A stretch of 64,000 nt of DNA from Rhodospirillales bacterium URHD0017 (lineage in GTDB: Bacteria > Pseudomonadota > Alphaproteobacteria > Reyranellales > Reyranellaceae): the NCBI GenBank assembly GCA_900110395.1, contig FODP01000029.1:1-64000 (forward strand), given 5' to 3'. A program made the translations under genes and the position numbers. Positions 25,538 through 35,895 of the stretch are shown in pieces. The notes beneath the pieces were generated by a model that had not been told where the DNA came from, did no database searches, and saw only the letters and a list, made by a program, of their open reading frames with translations. Position 1 is the first letter of the stretch. Every line of letters starts with the position of its first letter.

Positions 25538-28500
25538 GTGAGTACACATGACAGGTGGCCGGCTTCTCCCGGGCAGGTGAACTTATGGCTCGAAGAGGCC
25601 TCGAACAGAGGTGGCCGGAGCAACATCAACGTGGCCCTGCTGAAGATCGAAGGTCCGATCACCGGTGACGCGATCTCTCGTGCACTCGTTGAGCTGTTGA
25701 CCGCGCATCCGGCCATGCACACTCGCTTCGAGGAGGCTGATGGCGTTCTCTATCAGTGCCTTGGCGGCGTCGTGCCGCCGACAATACTGTCCCATGACTA
25801 CTCCAGCTGCCATCCCAAAACTGCCGTTCGGCGGGCACTACTGACCGCCCGGACAGTGGCCGACGCGCCGCTCGACCCCGCCGCAGGCAATGTCTTTCGA
25901 GCTGCTGTGCTGTGCGCCACACCGGACCTGCACTTTGTTGTCCTGGCGGCATCCATGCTCGTTTCAGACGGCGCTTCGATGGCCGCTCTTTACCGGGAAT
26001 TCCTCCTGAAGCTGCCGAGTTCCACGACCACGATCGAGCGAAAGGATGCCGTGGCGGCGCTGCGGGCGGCCGGCGTCGTCGACCAGGCGGCGTTCGAGGT
26101 GTCGCTCCGCTTCTGGCAGAAGCGACTGGAGGGGCGGACGCTCAAGTATCCCTGGCCCGTCGCTCAATCGCTATCGGCAGCGAGCCTGTCGGATGGCTTC
26201 ATCGTACGGCACGAGTGCTCACTGGCCGACAGCCGCGCGCTCGACACTTTGGCAGAACGAAGGGCGGCGACACGCTACGCTGTTGTCGCCGCGGCCATCG
26301 CCGTGGTTCTGCAACGAATCGTCGGCTGGACCGAGATCCCCTTCGTCTTGCCGATGGATGGTCGAAACGTCGCGAACGCAGGGGTCGTCGGGCATTTTCT
26401 TAGAATAGCGCCCTGCGTGATCAGGATCGATCCGGACGCAGATTTCGCAGCCGCGATCGACGCGACGGCGGCGGCGCTCGTTGAGGGCGGCCAGCATCGA
26501 TGCGTGAATCTCTACAAACTGCTGGGCGTCATCCGCTCGAGCGGCCAGTCGGGCGTCGGAGCCTCAGTAATGATCGCCCAGAACAACGCTCCCGCCCACA
26601 AGGTGCAGATCGGTGCCGTTTCTGTCGCTCCGCTCCGCCTGCACAACCACTCGTCGAAGTTCGATTGGTCAGCCCTTGTGGGTCAAGGGGAGCCTATCAC
26701 TGTCGAATCCACCTTCCGCAAGTCTCTCTTCTCGGCCGCGGCGGCGGATAGTTGGATGGCTCAAGTGGCACACGTCCTGGCGGAGGCGGCGAGAGGCTCC
26801 CGGGCGCCGGTCGGCTCCATGCTCCCACCGAACGCCAGAGTGCCGGCAGCCTTGGAGGACGACGAGCACGCAGACGACCCACCACGGCTGTCGCTTCCGG
26901 ACCTGATCGGACGTGTCGCGATGGACCGTCCGGACGCAGATGCCCTGGTCGTCGGCGGGGTCAGGATCTCCTATGGCGAGCTTGGCGCCCGGATTGCGCG
27001 TGCATCCGCCCGCCTCGCACAGCATGGCCTGCGGCGAGGCGAGCCCGTGCTGATCGCTGCGGGCCGCGGACTGGCCAGCTACGTGGGTTTTCTCGCAGTG
27101 ATCGCCAGCGGCGGAATTGCCACGCCGTTCGATCCATCATGGCCCGCCTTTCGGCGGGAACTGGTCCGCCAATCAGTCGGCGCCCGGTTCGTCTGTGGCG
27201 ACGTCGATCTGGTCCCCGAGCGCTCCTGGATGGAGTCGATCGATTTGGAGGGGCCAGATTCTGCGGCGCCGCCCGCGGGCGTTGGCCCCCTCCGTCTGGA
27301 TGACCCAGCGTACATCATCTTCACTTCCGGCACCACCGGCCGCGCGAAGCCCGTGGTGGGAACCCATCGAGCGCTCGCCAATCTTGCCGCAACCGCGACT
27401 GAATTTGACCTCGGCCCGGGCTGGCAAGTTGGTCAGTACGCAAGCCTCTGGGTCGATGCATCGCTCTGGGACATTTGCGCGACATTGAGCAGTGGTGCGA
27501 CGCTGGTCGTTCTGTCCGATCGATCCCGCCTTGGTCCGCGTGCGCTGCAGGCGACGATCGATCGCGAACGCCTGGATCTCCTCAAGGTGCCCCCCAGCAT
27601 TCTGGCGGCGTTCGATCAGAATCGCGCCGTGCCGCGGGTGACGATCCTCGCCGGCGAGGAATGCCCGTTGAGTGTCTGGAAAGCCTGGGCGCAACAGACC
27701 AGACTCTTCAACGCTTATGGCCCAACGGAAGCCGGCGTCTGGGCAAGCCTGGAAAGTCTTCCCGCAGACGGCCGGCTAATCATCACCGTCGGCCGACCCA
27801 TTCGCGGAGCGGCAATCAGCGTGCGCGATCCGGCCGGGCGACTGGTCCCCCGAGGCGCCTGGGGTGAGGTTTGGATCGCCGGCCAGGGACTGGCACTCGG
27901 CTACCACAACGATGCTGGCCAGACCACCATGGACTATCGGGAACTAGCCGACTCCAACGGGGGAAAGCGGCGCTGGTACCGCACAGGCGATCGCGGGCGC
28001 ATGCTGTTCGATGGTCGACTGCAACTCGCCGGTCGCTTCGATCGGATGTTCAAGTTGAACGGCCAGCGCATCCACCCGGAAGAGGTAGAAAGTTGCATCC
28101 GGGAGGCCAGCCCTTCGGTCATCAACGCCGTCGTTGTGGGCGTTCCAGTCAGTGCGCCGAAGAGGATGGTCGCCCTGGTGGAATCGGTGCAGCTCAGCGA
28201 ATCTGACATCAAACAGCTGATCGGATCCTCTCTGCGACGTACTCTCCCGGTGGGACTTGCAAATCCCCAGATCAGGATCGTTGGCGATCTGCCGAAAACT
28301 GCCGGCGGCAAGATCGACATGGCGACGGCGCGTCGATTGGCTGAACAGTCTTCGGAAAGAAACGAGCACGAAAATGGTGACGCAGGCTTCTTCTACAGGC
28401 TCAGTTACGCACCCGATGGGTACCTACCGCTTTCCCTTCAGCCGCGCAAACCGTGGATGTTCGTTGGCTTCGACCTGACTCTTCCCCGCGAGTTGGAACG

Positions 28501-30157
28501 AGCGGTCGCCGACCATGGACTGACAACCGCGGTTGCGCTGCTTGAGGAGTTGGCCGATCCGAAAGCGTCCGCTTTTCCGTCGGGCGTGGGTCAGGTCATC
28601 CTCGCATTGGATTTCCCCGAGACGGCCGACAACGTTGAAGAGCTGTTACGGAGGCTGCACCGCGGCCTGACATCGCTGGCGCTCAGACTTTGTGCCCCCG
28701 GGCAGCGCGCGATTGAGCTCTGGATCGTTCTCAATCGCCTGTTTCGCATCGGTCCGGATGATCCCATCTCGCCCCCGGCCCGACTGCCGCTTGCCTGGCT
28801 CAAGGCTGCTGCAGTCGAATTGCCAGAAGTTCGCGTGAAGCTTCTGGACTTCGGACCACCGGGCCATCGTCCGTCGAGTGTTGATGAATGGCGGATCGCA
28901 CTCGGTTCGTTGATCGAATTGCCATCAGGATCGATACGCGCCTTCCGGTCCGGCACGATTTACTCGCGCCGCCTATCGGCAGCTGCCGTCCCAGCGACCG
29001 ACCGGGAGCCTCAACTTGAAAGTTCTGCGTTGTTCTTTGGCGGCGGCGACATTGCGCAGGCTTTCGCCTGCCGCATGGTCAAGCCTGGTGCGACCGTTGT
29101 ATTCGCCAGCCGGCGAGCCAAATCCCCCGAGCGCGGACCGCTCGAGGCGCAACGTGTTTCGGAATTGAGCCGCTTGGGCGTCAAGGCAAAATTTGTCCGG
29201 TGCGATCTGGGCGAGGCAGCGGACGTCGCGCGGGTGCTGAAGGGCTTCGTGGGTGCCTTCGGGCAATCCGTGCTGGTCGGCCATTTTGCAGCTGACGCTG
29301 TCGGCAAGTCCGTACTCACGACATCCGAGGAAGACGCTCTGGACCAGTATCGAACCAAGGCGAAGGGACTGTCGACCATACTCACGCTTACCTCGGCACA
29401 CTGCCCGCAGGCCCGGGTGTTCGCGATGTCGTCTTCGGCGACCTTCGGCGGCGGCTTCGGCAGCTATGCCTATGCGTTCGGCAACATGATGCTTGAGGCG
29501 ATAGCCGATCAGGCCCAGTGCGAGGTTCAAGTCATCGCTACGGGACGCTGGCGGAGTATCGGCATGGCGGCGCGGCTGGCGTCCAGCGGCCGCGTATCCG
29601 ATGAATTCGCCAAGACGCTGAGGACTGGTTTCGATGTGGAGGACGGGTGCAAGGCTCTGCGAACAGCGTTAAGCGTGCGGGAACCGCTGGTTTTCATCTC
29701 GGCTCACCCGTTGCCGCCCACTGAACCTAGTGATTATTTTGTCGCCGACGTCAGCTCGGCTGCCGGCATCGTTGCACCTGAGCCGATGAGGCCCCGAAAG
29801 GCTGATGCATTGGACGCCTACGTGGCGCCACGTACGCCCCTCGAGGCCTGGCTCGCGAAACGCTTCGAGAATTGCCTCAGTGTAAGTCCGGTTGGCATCC
29901 GGGATGACTTTTTCGCTCTCGGCGGACACTCGCTATACGCCGTAAACTTGGCTGATATGATTTCCAGTGATTTCGGCGTGCAGATCGGGCTGGCGGCAGT
30001 TTTTCGTGCGCCTAGCGTGGAAGACATGGCGCGGTTTCTAACTGAGGCGTCGGCCCAGTCCCATTCCATCCACCAGCTTGCCGCCACGCTTCTGCACCTG
30101 TCGGCACTGCCAGACGATGTCGTCGAGAAGCTCGAGCAGAAAGCGGGTCTTGAATGA
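25538..30157 (+). CDS. NRPS module C-A-KR-PCP with an altered C domain
   Basis: 1539 residues. The condensation domain (about 1-430) has ASMLVSDGAS where HHxxxDG is expected, so both His are replaced (Ser and Met) while Asp-Gly remain. The adenylation domain (about 455-930) has A3 YIIFTSGTTGRAKPV, A4 WVDASLWD with the Asp that binds an amino group, A5 FNAYGPTEAGV, RTGDRGRMLFDG and A10 GGKID. After it come a KR structural half (FFYRLSYAPDGYLPL) and a ketoreductase (nucleotide fold FFGGGDIAQAF, about 1166; Ser in AMSSSATFG; SYAYAFGN, about 1310). The PCP serine is in LGGHSL (about 1465). A-KR pairs usually reduce alpha-keto acids, but the retained A4 Asp suggests an amino acid. The KR could instead act on the beta-keto group made by the PKS. 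Confidence 0.92.
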   Translation: MSTHDRWPASPGQVNLWLEEASNRGGRSNINVALLKIEGPITGDAISRALVELLTAHPAMHTRFEEADGVLYQCLGGVVPPTILSHDYSSCHPKTAVRRALLTARTVADAPLDPAAGNVFRAAVLCATPDLHFVVLAASMLVSDGASMAALYREFLLKLPSSTTTIERKDAVAALRAAGVVDQAAFEVSLRFWQKRLEGRTLKYPWPVAQSLSAASLSDGFIVRHECSLADSRALDTLAERRAATRYAVVAAAIAVVLQRIVGWTEIPFVLPMDGRNVANAGVVGHFLRIAPCVIRIDPDADFAAAIDATAAALVEGGQHRCVNLYKLLGVIRSSGQSGVGASVMIAQNNAPAHKVQIGAVSVAPLRLHNHSSKFDWSALVGQGEPITVESTFRKSLFSAAAADSWMAQVAHVLAEAARGSRAPVGSMLPPNARVPAALEDDEHADDPPRLSLPDLIGRVAMDRPDADALVVGGVRISYGELGARIARASARLAQHGLRRGEPVLIAAGRGLASYVGFLAVIASGGIATPFDPSWPAFRRELVRQSVGARFVCGDVDLVPERSWMESIDLEGPDSAAPPAGVGPLRLDDPAYIIFTSGTTGRAKPVVGTHRALANLAATATEFDLGPGWQVGQYASLWVDASLWDICATLSSGATLVVLSDRSRLGPRALQATIDRERLDLLKVPPSILAAFDQNRAVPRVTILAGEECPLSVWKAWAQQTRLFNAYGPTEAGVWASLESLPADGRLIITVGRPIRGAAISVRDPAGRLVPRGAWGEVWIAGQGLALGYHNDAGQTTMDYRELADSNGGKRRWYRTGDRGRMLFDGRLQLAGRFDRMFKLNGQRIHPEEVESCIREASPSVINAVVVGVPVSAPKRMVALVESVQLSESDIKQLIGSSLRRTLPVGLANPQIRIVGDLPKTAGGKIDMATARRLAEQSSERNEHENGDAGFFYRLSYAPDGYLPLSLQPRKPWMFVGFDLTLPRELERAVADHGLTTAVALLEELADPKASAFPSGVGQVILALDFPETADNVEELLRRLHRGLTSLALRLCAPGQRAIELWIVLNRLFRIGPDDPISPPARLPLAWLKAAAVELPEVRVKLLDFGPPGHRPSSVDEWRIALGSLIELPSGSIRAFRSGTIYSRRLSAAAVPATDREPQLESSALFFGGGDIAQAFACRMVKPGATVVFASRRAKSPERGPLEAQRVSELSRLGVKAKFVRCDLGEAADVARVLKGFVGAFGQSVLVGHFAADAVGKSVLTTSEEDALDQYRTKAKGLSTILTLTSAHCPQARVFAMSSSATFGGGFGSYAYAFGNMMLEAIADQAQCEVQVIATGRWRSIGMAARLASSGRVSDEFAKTLRTGFDVEDGCKALRTALSVREPLVFISAHPLPPTEPSDYFVADVSSAAGIVAPEPMRPRKADALDAYVAPRTPLEAWLAKRFENCLSVSPVGIRDDFFALGGHSLYAVNLADMISSDFGVQIGLAAVFRAPSVEDMARFLTEASAQSHSIHQLAATLLHLSALPDDVVEKLEQKAGLE

Positions 30158-33100
30158 CGGCGGGATCGGAACGGCGTGCCCGCCTCGCACAGCTGGTCGT
30201 CAAATCGAACGACCAAGCACGGCAGCCCACGTCGATGGCGGTTTCTCTTTCGGACCTCCAGAGGAACATCTGGGTCGAGCAACGGATAGAGCCCGCATCG
30301 TGCGCATACAATTCCGCCGTCGCGTTGGAGATCCTCGGGCCTATCAATCCCGAGGGTTGGCGTAGCGCGCTCGTCCAAGCAATTCACCAAATGCCTGCCC
30401 TCATGGCCACTTATGTGGAATCGGCTGGCGGCATCGAATGCGTTGGTGATTCCGGCAACCCTATCTCGATACCAGTCAAGGATCTGGTTTGGTCGCCAGG
30501 CGGGGATCTGCGCCTCTTGGCCAAGGACTTCGCCCGGAAGCCATTTGATCTTCAAGAGGAGCGGCCGTTTCGGGCTGAAATCCTGCGCGCGGCGAGCGAC
30601 AGATGGGTGCTACTCATGTGCGCCCATCACATCGCCTGGGACGGCGAGTCGTTGCGTGCGTTGTTGACAGGCTTGGAGGCTGGTCTTCGGGTCGGCTCGG
30701 TTCATCCGCAGCCCCGCGTTCGGCCCTCAGGTTCTGCAGAATTGACTCCTGAAGAGCGCACGTTGCGCCTTGCACGGGCCGCAACACTGTATGCCGCCAT
30801 CGAACCCGACGCCGGTCCCATCCTAGCGAACGGAAGCGACGAAGCGGGACGCGATGTCCTCGGGGACCCGGAATTCCTTGCCCTGGAGGTCGAAAAAGGG
30901 ACGATCGACGACGTTGAGGCCTTGGCGAGGCGGCTCGGATGTTCGCCCTTTCATGTGTTCCTTGCTGGTCTCGCCTCGACGGCGTTTTTTCAAGGCCAAA
31001 CGGGCATGTATGCGACCGTCTTGCACCAGACGCGCGATGGTGCGGCTGCGTACGGGCTGAGGCGACTTCTCGTGAGCCTCCCAACTCCGGATGGACTCTT
31101 GTTCGAAGGTCTCGTCAAACGATGTCGTGATAGCTTCGTCGATGCGCTCGAACTTTCGGACTTGTCGGAAAGCGATCTACGCGATGCATTCAAGGCCGCA
31201 ACCGGCCGCTCGGATTTTCCACTGGGTCGAAATCTCGTGTCCTTCGACGTTGCATCTGACGGCCCAATGAAGATCGGCGGTCTGCAAGTTCGGTTGCACG
31301 TCGCTCAACCGACGTTCGCGCGTGCCAGCTTTGGAATGTCGATTGTCGCTACCCGCGCGGGATTGCTTCTTCGAATCGAGGCCAAGCCTCGTGACGGTGT
31401 GGCACGATACCTTGGAGAATTCGGACAGAGATTTCTTGCGGACCTCTCGCGTCTCCTGCGGTGTTCGGATCATAAATTGGCCGACTTTCCGCTTGCGTAC
31501 ATGACAGAGCAACGTCGGCTCGTGGCTGACCTTACAGGCCCGGCAGTCGCAGCAGCGTCTTCTGTCACGCTGTTGCTCGAAGAAGCCTCGAGGAGACATG
31601 CCGCAGACCCAGCCATCCTCATGAACTCAGCGACCACGAGTTATGCGGAACTGCGGCTTCAGGCTCACGCTTGGTGCTTGCGGATCTCGGAGGTTACAGG
31701 CGGCCAGCCTCGACCCCGCATCGCGCTCGTCGCGCGACGCCATAGTCAGACGGTTGCGGCACTCTGGGGAATCTGGATGGCTGGCGGTGTGGCGGTACTC
31801 TTGGAGCCATCGCTCGAAAAGCAGCGTCTGGAGACGTACCTTGCGCAAGCTTCGCTGGCTGCGGCTGCCGGACCAGACGACTGCGATTTGCGCGAAAGGA
31901 TGAAGGAATACGCCATACCCTGGCTCGCCCTGGAAACGGCGACACCCAGTCCGCCGACGCTTTCGCCGATCGCAGCCAACGCCAGCGGTGATCCTGCTTA
32001 TGAAATTCTCACCTCCGGCAGCACCGGCGCGCCGAAAGTCGTTCAGATCAGTCATGGCAATCTGTCCCACACGCTGGCGGCAGCTCTATCCTTTTCGCAC
32101 TCCTTGGAGCGGCCCAGTTGCCTTTGGTCGGCAAGCCTGGCCTTCGACATTGCCCTGATCGAAATCCTGTTGCCCTTGTCGCTCGGAGGCGTGCTGCATG
32201 TTCATGGTGCCGAGCCGATCGATGTGGGCGAGCTTGCCAGAGAAGCGCAGCGCTGCGATATCTTTCACGCTGTCCCCTCTGTCCTGCGACAAGTCCTCAA
32301 GGCTTGCCCCGACGATACCGGGCCCAGGCTCACGCTGGTCGGGGGCGACAAAGTCACACCGGACCTGTTGACAGACATCCGAACGACATGGCCCCAGACG
32401 CGTATCCGCGTGCTCTATGGCCCGACCGAGACGACCATCATCTGCGCGTCGGTGGAAGTCTCGGCTGGGGCTGGCTTCGATGCTCCTGTCATCGGCAGAG
32501 CGCACTGCAACACGCGCCTCAGGATCGTCGACAGGCAGGGCAAGTCAGTCCCGTACGGAGTGCCTGGCGAGCTTCTCGTCGGGGGAGCGATTGTCGGGCG
32601 TTACACGATCGCTGAGCCCGACCAGCACGAAAGATTCTTCCAAATCGGTGCGCGGCGATACTTCCGTACCGGGGATATTGTCAGAGTGCGGCGCGATGGT
32701 GTTCTGGTCTTCCTTGGGCGCTGTGACGATCAGGAGAAGATTGACGGTGTACGCGTGATGCCGGAGTTCGTAGAGGCCACGCTTCGGAAATTCGATGAGT
32801 TCGAGGAAATTGCCGTCGTCGGCTATGACGCGGCGCCAGACGTCCGTCGTCTCATGGCCTTCTACAGGTCGTATGGCGCGGCCATACCCGAACCGTTCAA
32901 TCTATGGGCACGCGTGGCGGGCCGGTTGCCTCGTGCAGCATTTCCTGCACACTTCGAGCCCGTCGCTGAACTGCCCCTCAACAGTAACGGAAAGATCGAC
33001 CGCAAGGCCCTGTCGACGCGGGCACGGCAAATCGCAGGCCAGGCTGCACCGATCATCCATATCACCGAGATGCAAGCAATGATCATTGCCGCCTGGTCTG

Positions 33101-34620
33101 ACGTCCTTGGCAAGGCGGTCTCTCCGGGGGATGTGAGCTTCATGGCCCTCGGCGGTGATTCGCTGGCAATGGCCAGATTGCGGGTCCGTCTGCAGGAACG
33201 GTTCCAAGCATCCGTGTCGCTGGCCGAACTCATGGAGCGCCCCACCGTTGCCGGGATGGCGGAGCTGATCTCGAGAAGGCCGGTCGACGCCGCAATGCCA
33301 GGTGGCCAGCCACCAACCAGCGCCCCGCTCACGCTACAGCAACGGCAGATCTGGACGTTGGCCAAACGTCTGCCATCGGGACCTCACATGGTGGTTCCCC
33401 TCGCAGTGACGCTGTCGCGAACCTGCGACTGGCGGTTGCTTAGGCAAGCCGTCCTGGGCTGCCTGGCCGCTCACGACGGCCTCGCCGCCGAGATCGTAGA
33501 TGATGACGAAGGGCAGCCAAGCATGTTGCGCCGGTCTCCAGAGGCCATCGCGCAGCTCCTCGATTTCAAAGTCAAAGAATCCGACAGCGATATCACGACA
33601 CAGCGCGTTTTGGAGCGGTTCTTCAAAGCGGGCTTCAATCTCGATCGTGAAGTTCTTGTCCGTTTTCTTTTTGTCGAAAGATCCGACCTGCCGATACTCG
33701 CGATCAACGTACATCATGTCATTTGCGACGGCTGGTCGATTGACCTCATGCTGCGCGACATCGTGCGGCGCTACGAGATGCTGACCGACCCGTCGGCGAT
33801 CACGGTACTGTCGGCCCCTTCCTTTCTCAAGTATGCGCTCGACCTCGCCACGGCCGAAAGATCTCCGCGGGCACGGTCGTATAGGGAACACCTCGACGGC
33901 ACTGGGGGCGTTGCCGTCACCCTGTTCGATCCGCAAAGCGCCGGCAGAGCGCGCGCCTCCTTCATTGTGAGCCATGCGGTCCATACCTTGAAAGCATTCG
34001 ACGGCCAGGCGCTTGATGCATTGGCTCGAAGAACCGCGACAACGCCCTTCGCGTTGGGGTTGGCCGCTTTCGCCGCCGTTCTGTCCGAGCTTGCTGGCGT
34101 GCGCACGCCGCGCATCGCACTCATGAGTGCCAATCGGGACGCCGGCGGCGTGGAGAATGTGATCGGCTTGGTTGCGAATACGCTCCTGGTAGACGTGGAT
34201 ACTGAATTCGCAGCGAGCGACCCCCGCAAATATCTCCACGCGGTAACCCGGAGGCTCGCCCAAGCTTTGAGATACCAGGACGTGTCTATACCCGATCTGG
34301 CCGCCTGCGTACGTCTGCTAGGCTTCGATTCGAAAGCCTACAGCAGTGCTTTTCAGTTTGGCTTTCTTGACGAGGGGCAGGTCGCAATCAAGGGACACAC
34401 GCTCGAAATGACCGCCGTGCAATCGCCGAACTGGTGGCATAGCGGCCAGCCGGAATTTAAGTTGACCGGCTACGAACTGGCGATGGCCCTGCGACGGCAG
34501 GGAAACACCCTTTCATTGCTGGCCACCTTTCAGGTCGACGTCTTCAGCCCGCCGGCCGTCACAGAGGTCCTCCGCAACCTGGAGGCGACGCTATGCCGGT
34601 ATGCCAAGGCGACTTCCTGA
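30154..34620 (+). CDS. NRPS module C-A-PCP with a terminal C domain
   Basis: 1488 residues. First condensation domain with intact AHHIAWDG (about 158). Adenylation domain (about 460-965): A3 ILTSGSTGAPKVV, A4 LAFDIALIE with Asp (about 664), A5 VLYGPTETTI, YFRTGDIVRV, A10 NSNGKIDRKAL. PCP with Ser in LGGDSLAMA (about 1003). Second condensation domain with intact NVHHVICDG (about 1187) running to the end. No thioesterase or reductase follows, so the terminal C domain probably releases the chain onto an amine or alcohol, or cyclises it. The start overlaps the previous gene by 4 bases; the end overlaps the opposing aminotransferase by 30. Confidence 0.93.
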   Translation: MTAGSERRARLAQLVVKSNDQARQPTSMAVSLSDLQRNIWVEQRIEPASCAYNSAVALEILGPINPEGWRSALVQAIHQMPALMATYVESAGGIECVGDSGNPISIPVKDLVWSPGGDLRLLAKDFARKPFDLQEERPFRAEILRAASDRWVLLMCAHHIAWDGESLRALLTGLEAGLRVGSVHPQPRVRPSGSAELTPEERTLRLARAATLYAAIEPDAGPILANGSDEAGRDVLGDPEFLALEVEKGTIDDVEALARRLGCSPFHVFLAGLASTAFFQGQTGMYATVLHQTRDGAAAYGLRRLLVSLPTPDGLLFEGLVKRCRDSFVDALELSDLSESDLRDAFKAATGRSDFPLGRNLVSFDVASDGPMKIGGLQVRLHVAQPTFARASFGMSIVATRAGLLLRIEAKPRDGVARYLGEFGQRFLADLSRLLRCSDHKLADFPLAYMTEQRRLVADLTGPAVAAASSVTLLLEEASRRHAADPAILMNSATTSYAELRLQAHAWCLRISEVTGGQPRPRIALVARRHSQTVAALWGIWMAGGVAVLLEPSLEKQRLETYLAQASLAAAAGPDDCDLRERMKEYAIPWLALETATPSPPTLSPIAANASGDPAYEILTSGSTGAPKVVQISHGNLSHTLAAALSFSHSLERPSCLWSASLAFDIALIEILLPLSLGGVLHVHGAEPIDVGELAREAQRCDIFHAVPSVLRQVLKACPDDTGPRLTLVGGDKVTPDLLTDIRTTWPQTRIRVLYGPTETTIICASVEVSAGAGFDAPVIGRAHCNTRLRIVDRQGKSVPYGVPGELLVGGAIVGRYTIAEPDQHERFFQIGARRYFRTGDIVRVRRDGVLVFLGRCDDQEKIDGVRVMPEFVEATLRKFDEFEEIAVVGYDAAPDVRRLMAFYRSYGAAIPEPFNLWARVAGRLPRAAFPAHFEPVAELPLNSNGKIDRKALSTRARQIAGQAAPIIHITEMQAMIIAAWSDVLGKAVSPGDVSFMALGGDSLAMARLRVRLQERFQASVSLAELMERPTVAGMAELISRRPVDAAMPGGQPPTSAPLTLQQRQIWTLAKRLPSGPHMVVPLAVTLSRTCDWRLLRQAVLGCLAAHDGLAAEIVDDDEGQPSMLRRSPEAIAQLLDFKVKESDSDITTQRVLERFFKAGFNLDREVLVRFLFVERSDLPILAINVHHVICDGWSIDLMLRDIVRRYEMLTDPSAITVLSAPSFLKYALDLATAERSPRARSYREHLDGTGGVAVTLFDPQSAGRARASFIVSHAVHTLKAFDGQALDALARRTATTPFALGLAAFAAVLSELAGVRTPRIALMSANRDAGGVENVIGLVANTLLVDVDTEFAASDPRKYLHAVTRRLAQALRYQDVSIPDLAACVRLLGFDSKAYSSAFQFGFLDEGQVAIKGHTLEMTAVQSPNWWHSGQPEFKLTGYELAMALRRQGNTLSLLATFQVDVFSPPAVTEVLRNLEATLCRYAKATS

Positions 34621-35895
34621 CCTCGCCGCGAAAGATGTGACGAAAGAGGAAAGACGACGGACACCTTCGTCTATGTCGTCATATGGCACGGCACTAAAGG
34701 ACAGGCGCATCGCCCTGTCGTGCGCGGTTGCAAACGCAAAGAGCGACAACGGTACGGTGATTACGTCTACCGTTGCCGCACATTCCCGCATAGTTTGCAT
34801 GCTGAACTCGAACGGCACGTGGACAGTGACAAAGAAGCCCCCCTCCGGTCTGTTCCAGTGCACGCCTGACGAGTCGCGAGGAAATCTGAAGTGGCGCTCC
34901 ATTGCGGCAAGCAGAGCATCCCGCCGCCCGCGATAGTGATCGGCGAGCACTGCAACGTGTGCGCCCAGCCTATGGCCTTTTTCGATCAACTGAGCGGCGA
35001 GCGTGGCTTGCATTAGTGGCGACGTATTGATGCTCGATAAGCTCTTGGCTTTTGAGGCCACTTCCGACAGGGGCACCACCCTGCCGGACAGCGACACCTC
35101 GACGTCACCGCTGAGATAGCCGATGCGCAGACCAGGAAACAATGTCTTGGAGTACGAGCCCAGCAACACGACTTGCTCCGGATCGATGGCCTTCAGCAAA
35201 GGCGGGGGCGCGCCTTCATACCGCAGCATGCGGTAGGGAGAATCCTCGAATATCAACATATTCTCACGCCGCGCCAGGGCACACAGGCGTTGTCGCGTCT
35301 GCAACGAGGTCGTATTGCCGCTCGGGTTGTCGAAGTCGGGGATCGTATAGAGGGCGCGTGGTACTTTACCCTCGCGCCGCAACGCCTGTATCGCCATCGA
35401 GAGTTCGTCTAGGTCGGGTCCATCGGCTCGAAGACAGATAGGTACGGTTTGGATACCCAACAGTTTCGCCGCCGCGGTAATGCCTTGGTAAACTGGCTCG
35501 GTTGCCACGAGAACATCGCGCGACGGCGTGAACAGCGTCAGCAGCAGAATGAACATTGCTTCCTGGCAGCCATTCGTGATCACCAGGTGCTCCGGGTCAA
35601 TCGTGAGCCCTTCGTCTTGCAACAGCTGGCGCGCAACATGATGGTGAATTATCCCGTTGGTGCGACCATATTGAGCGATCTCGTTGAGGGCCTTGTCGGT
35701 CGCCAAGCCCGGCTTCCCTAGAATGGTGGGCGCGTGCTTGCGCAACAGTTCAAGGCTTTCGTCGACCACAAAGAGGTCCGCTGAGGGACGGCCGGGAGCG
35801 AACGAGATAGCCTGCGGATAGCGCTCGACTATCTCATTGAGAAAATGCATCGAATCGAGGATCGGCTCACCCAAGCGTTCCGAAACGTTCAGCAT
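34591..35895 (-). CDS. PLP-dependent class I/II aminotransferase
   Basis: 434 residues. Fold type I aminotransferase: YGRTNGIIHHHVARQL, TNGCQEAMFILLLTL, PDFDNPSGNTTS, the PLP Lys in SYSKTLFPGLRIGY and the C-terminal Arg region AMRLSFSAV. It is closest in layout to the 2-aminoadipate/valine-pyruvate (MocR C-terminal domain) group but lacks a GntR DNA-binding domain. It probably makes a non-standard amino acid precursor for the assembly line from a keto acid. It is convergent with the last NRPS gene and divergent from the dioxygenase gene. Confidence 0.88.
   Translation of the reverse strand: MLNVSERLGEPILDSMHFLNEIVERYPQAISFAPGRPSADLFVVDESLELLRKHAPTILGKPGLATDKALNEIAQYGRTNGIIHHHVARQLLQDEGLTIDPEHLVITNGCQEAMFILLLTLFTPSRDVLVATEPVYQGITAAAKLLGIQTVPICLRADGPDLDELSMAIQALRREGKVPRALYTIPDFDNPSGNTTSLQTRQRLCALARRENMLIFEDSPYRMLRYEGAPPPLLKAIDPEQVVLLGSYSKTLFPGLRIGYLSGDVEVSLSGRVVPLSEVASKAKSLSSINTSPLMQATLAAQLIEKGHRLGAHVAVLADHYRGRRDALLAAMERHFRFPRDSSGVHWNRPEGGFFVTVHVPFEFSMQTMRECAATVDVITVPLSLFAFATAHDRAMRLSFSAVPYDDIDEGVRRLSSFVTSFAARSGSRLGIPA

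Noticed and set aside
33330-34620. Thioesterase at the end of the last NRPS
   Set aside because: No GxSxG or alpha/beta hydrolase segment; the region is a condensation domain.
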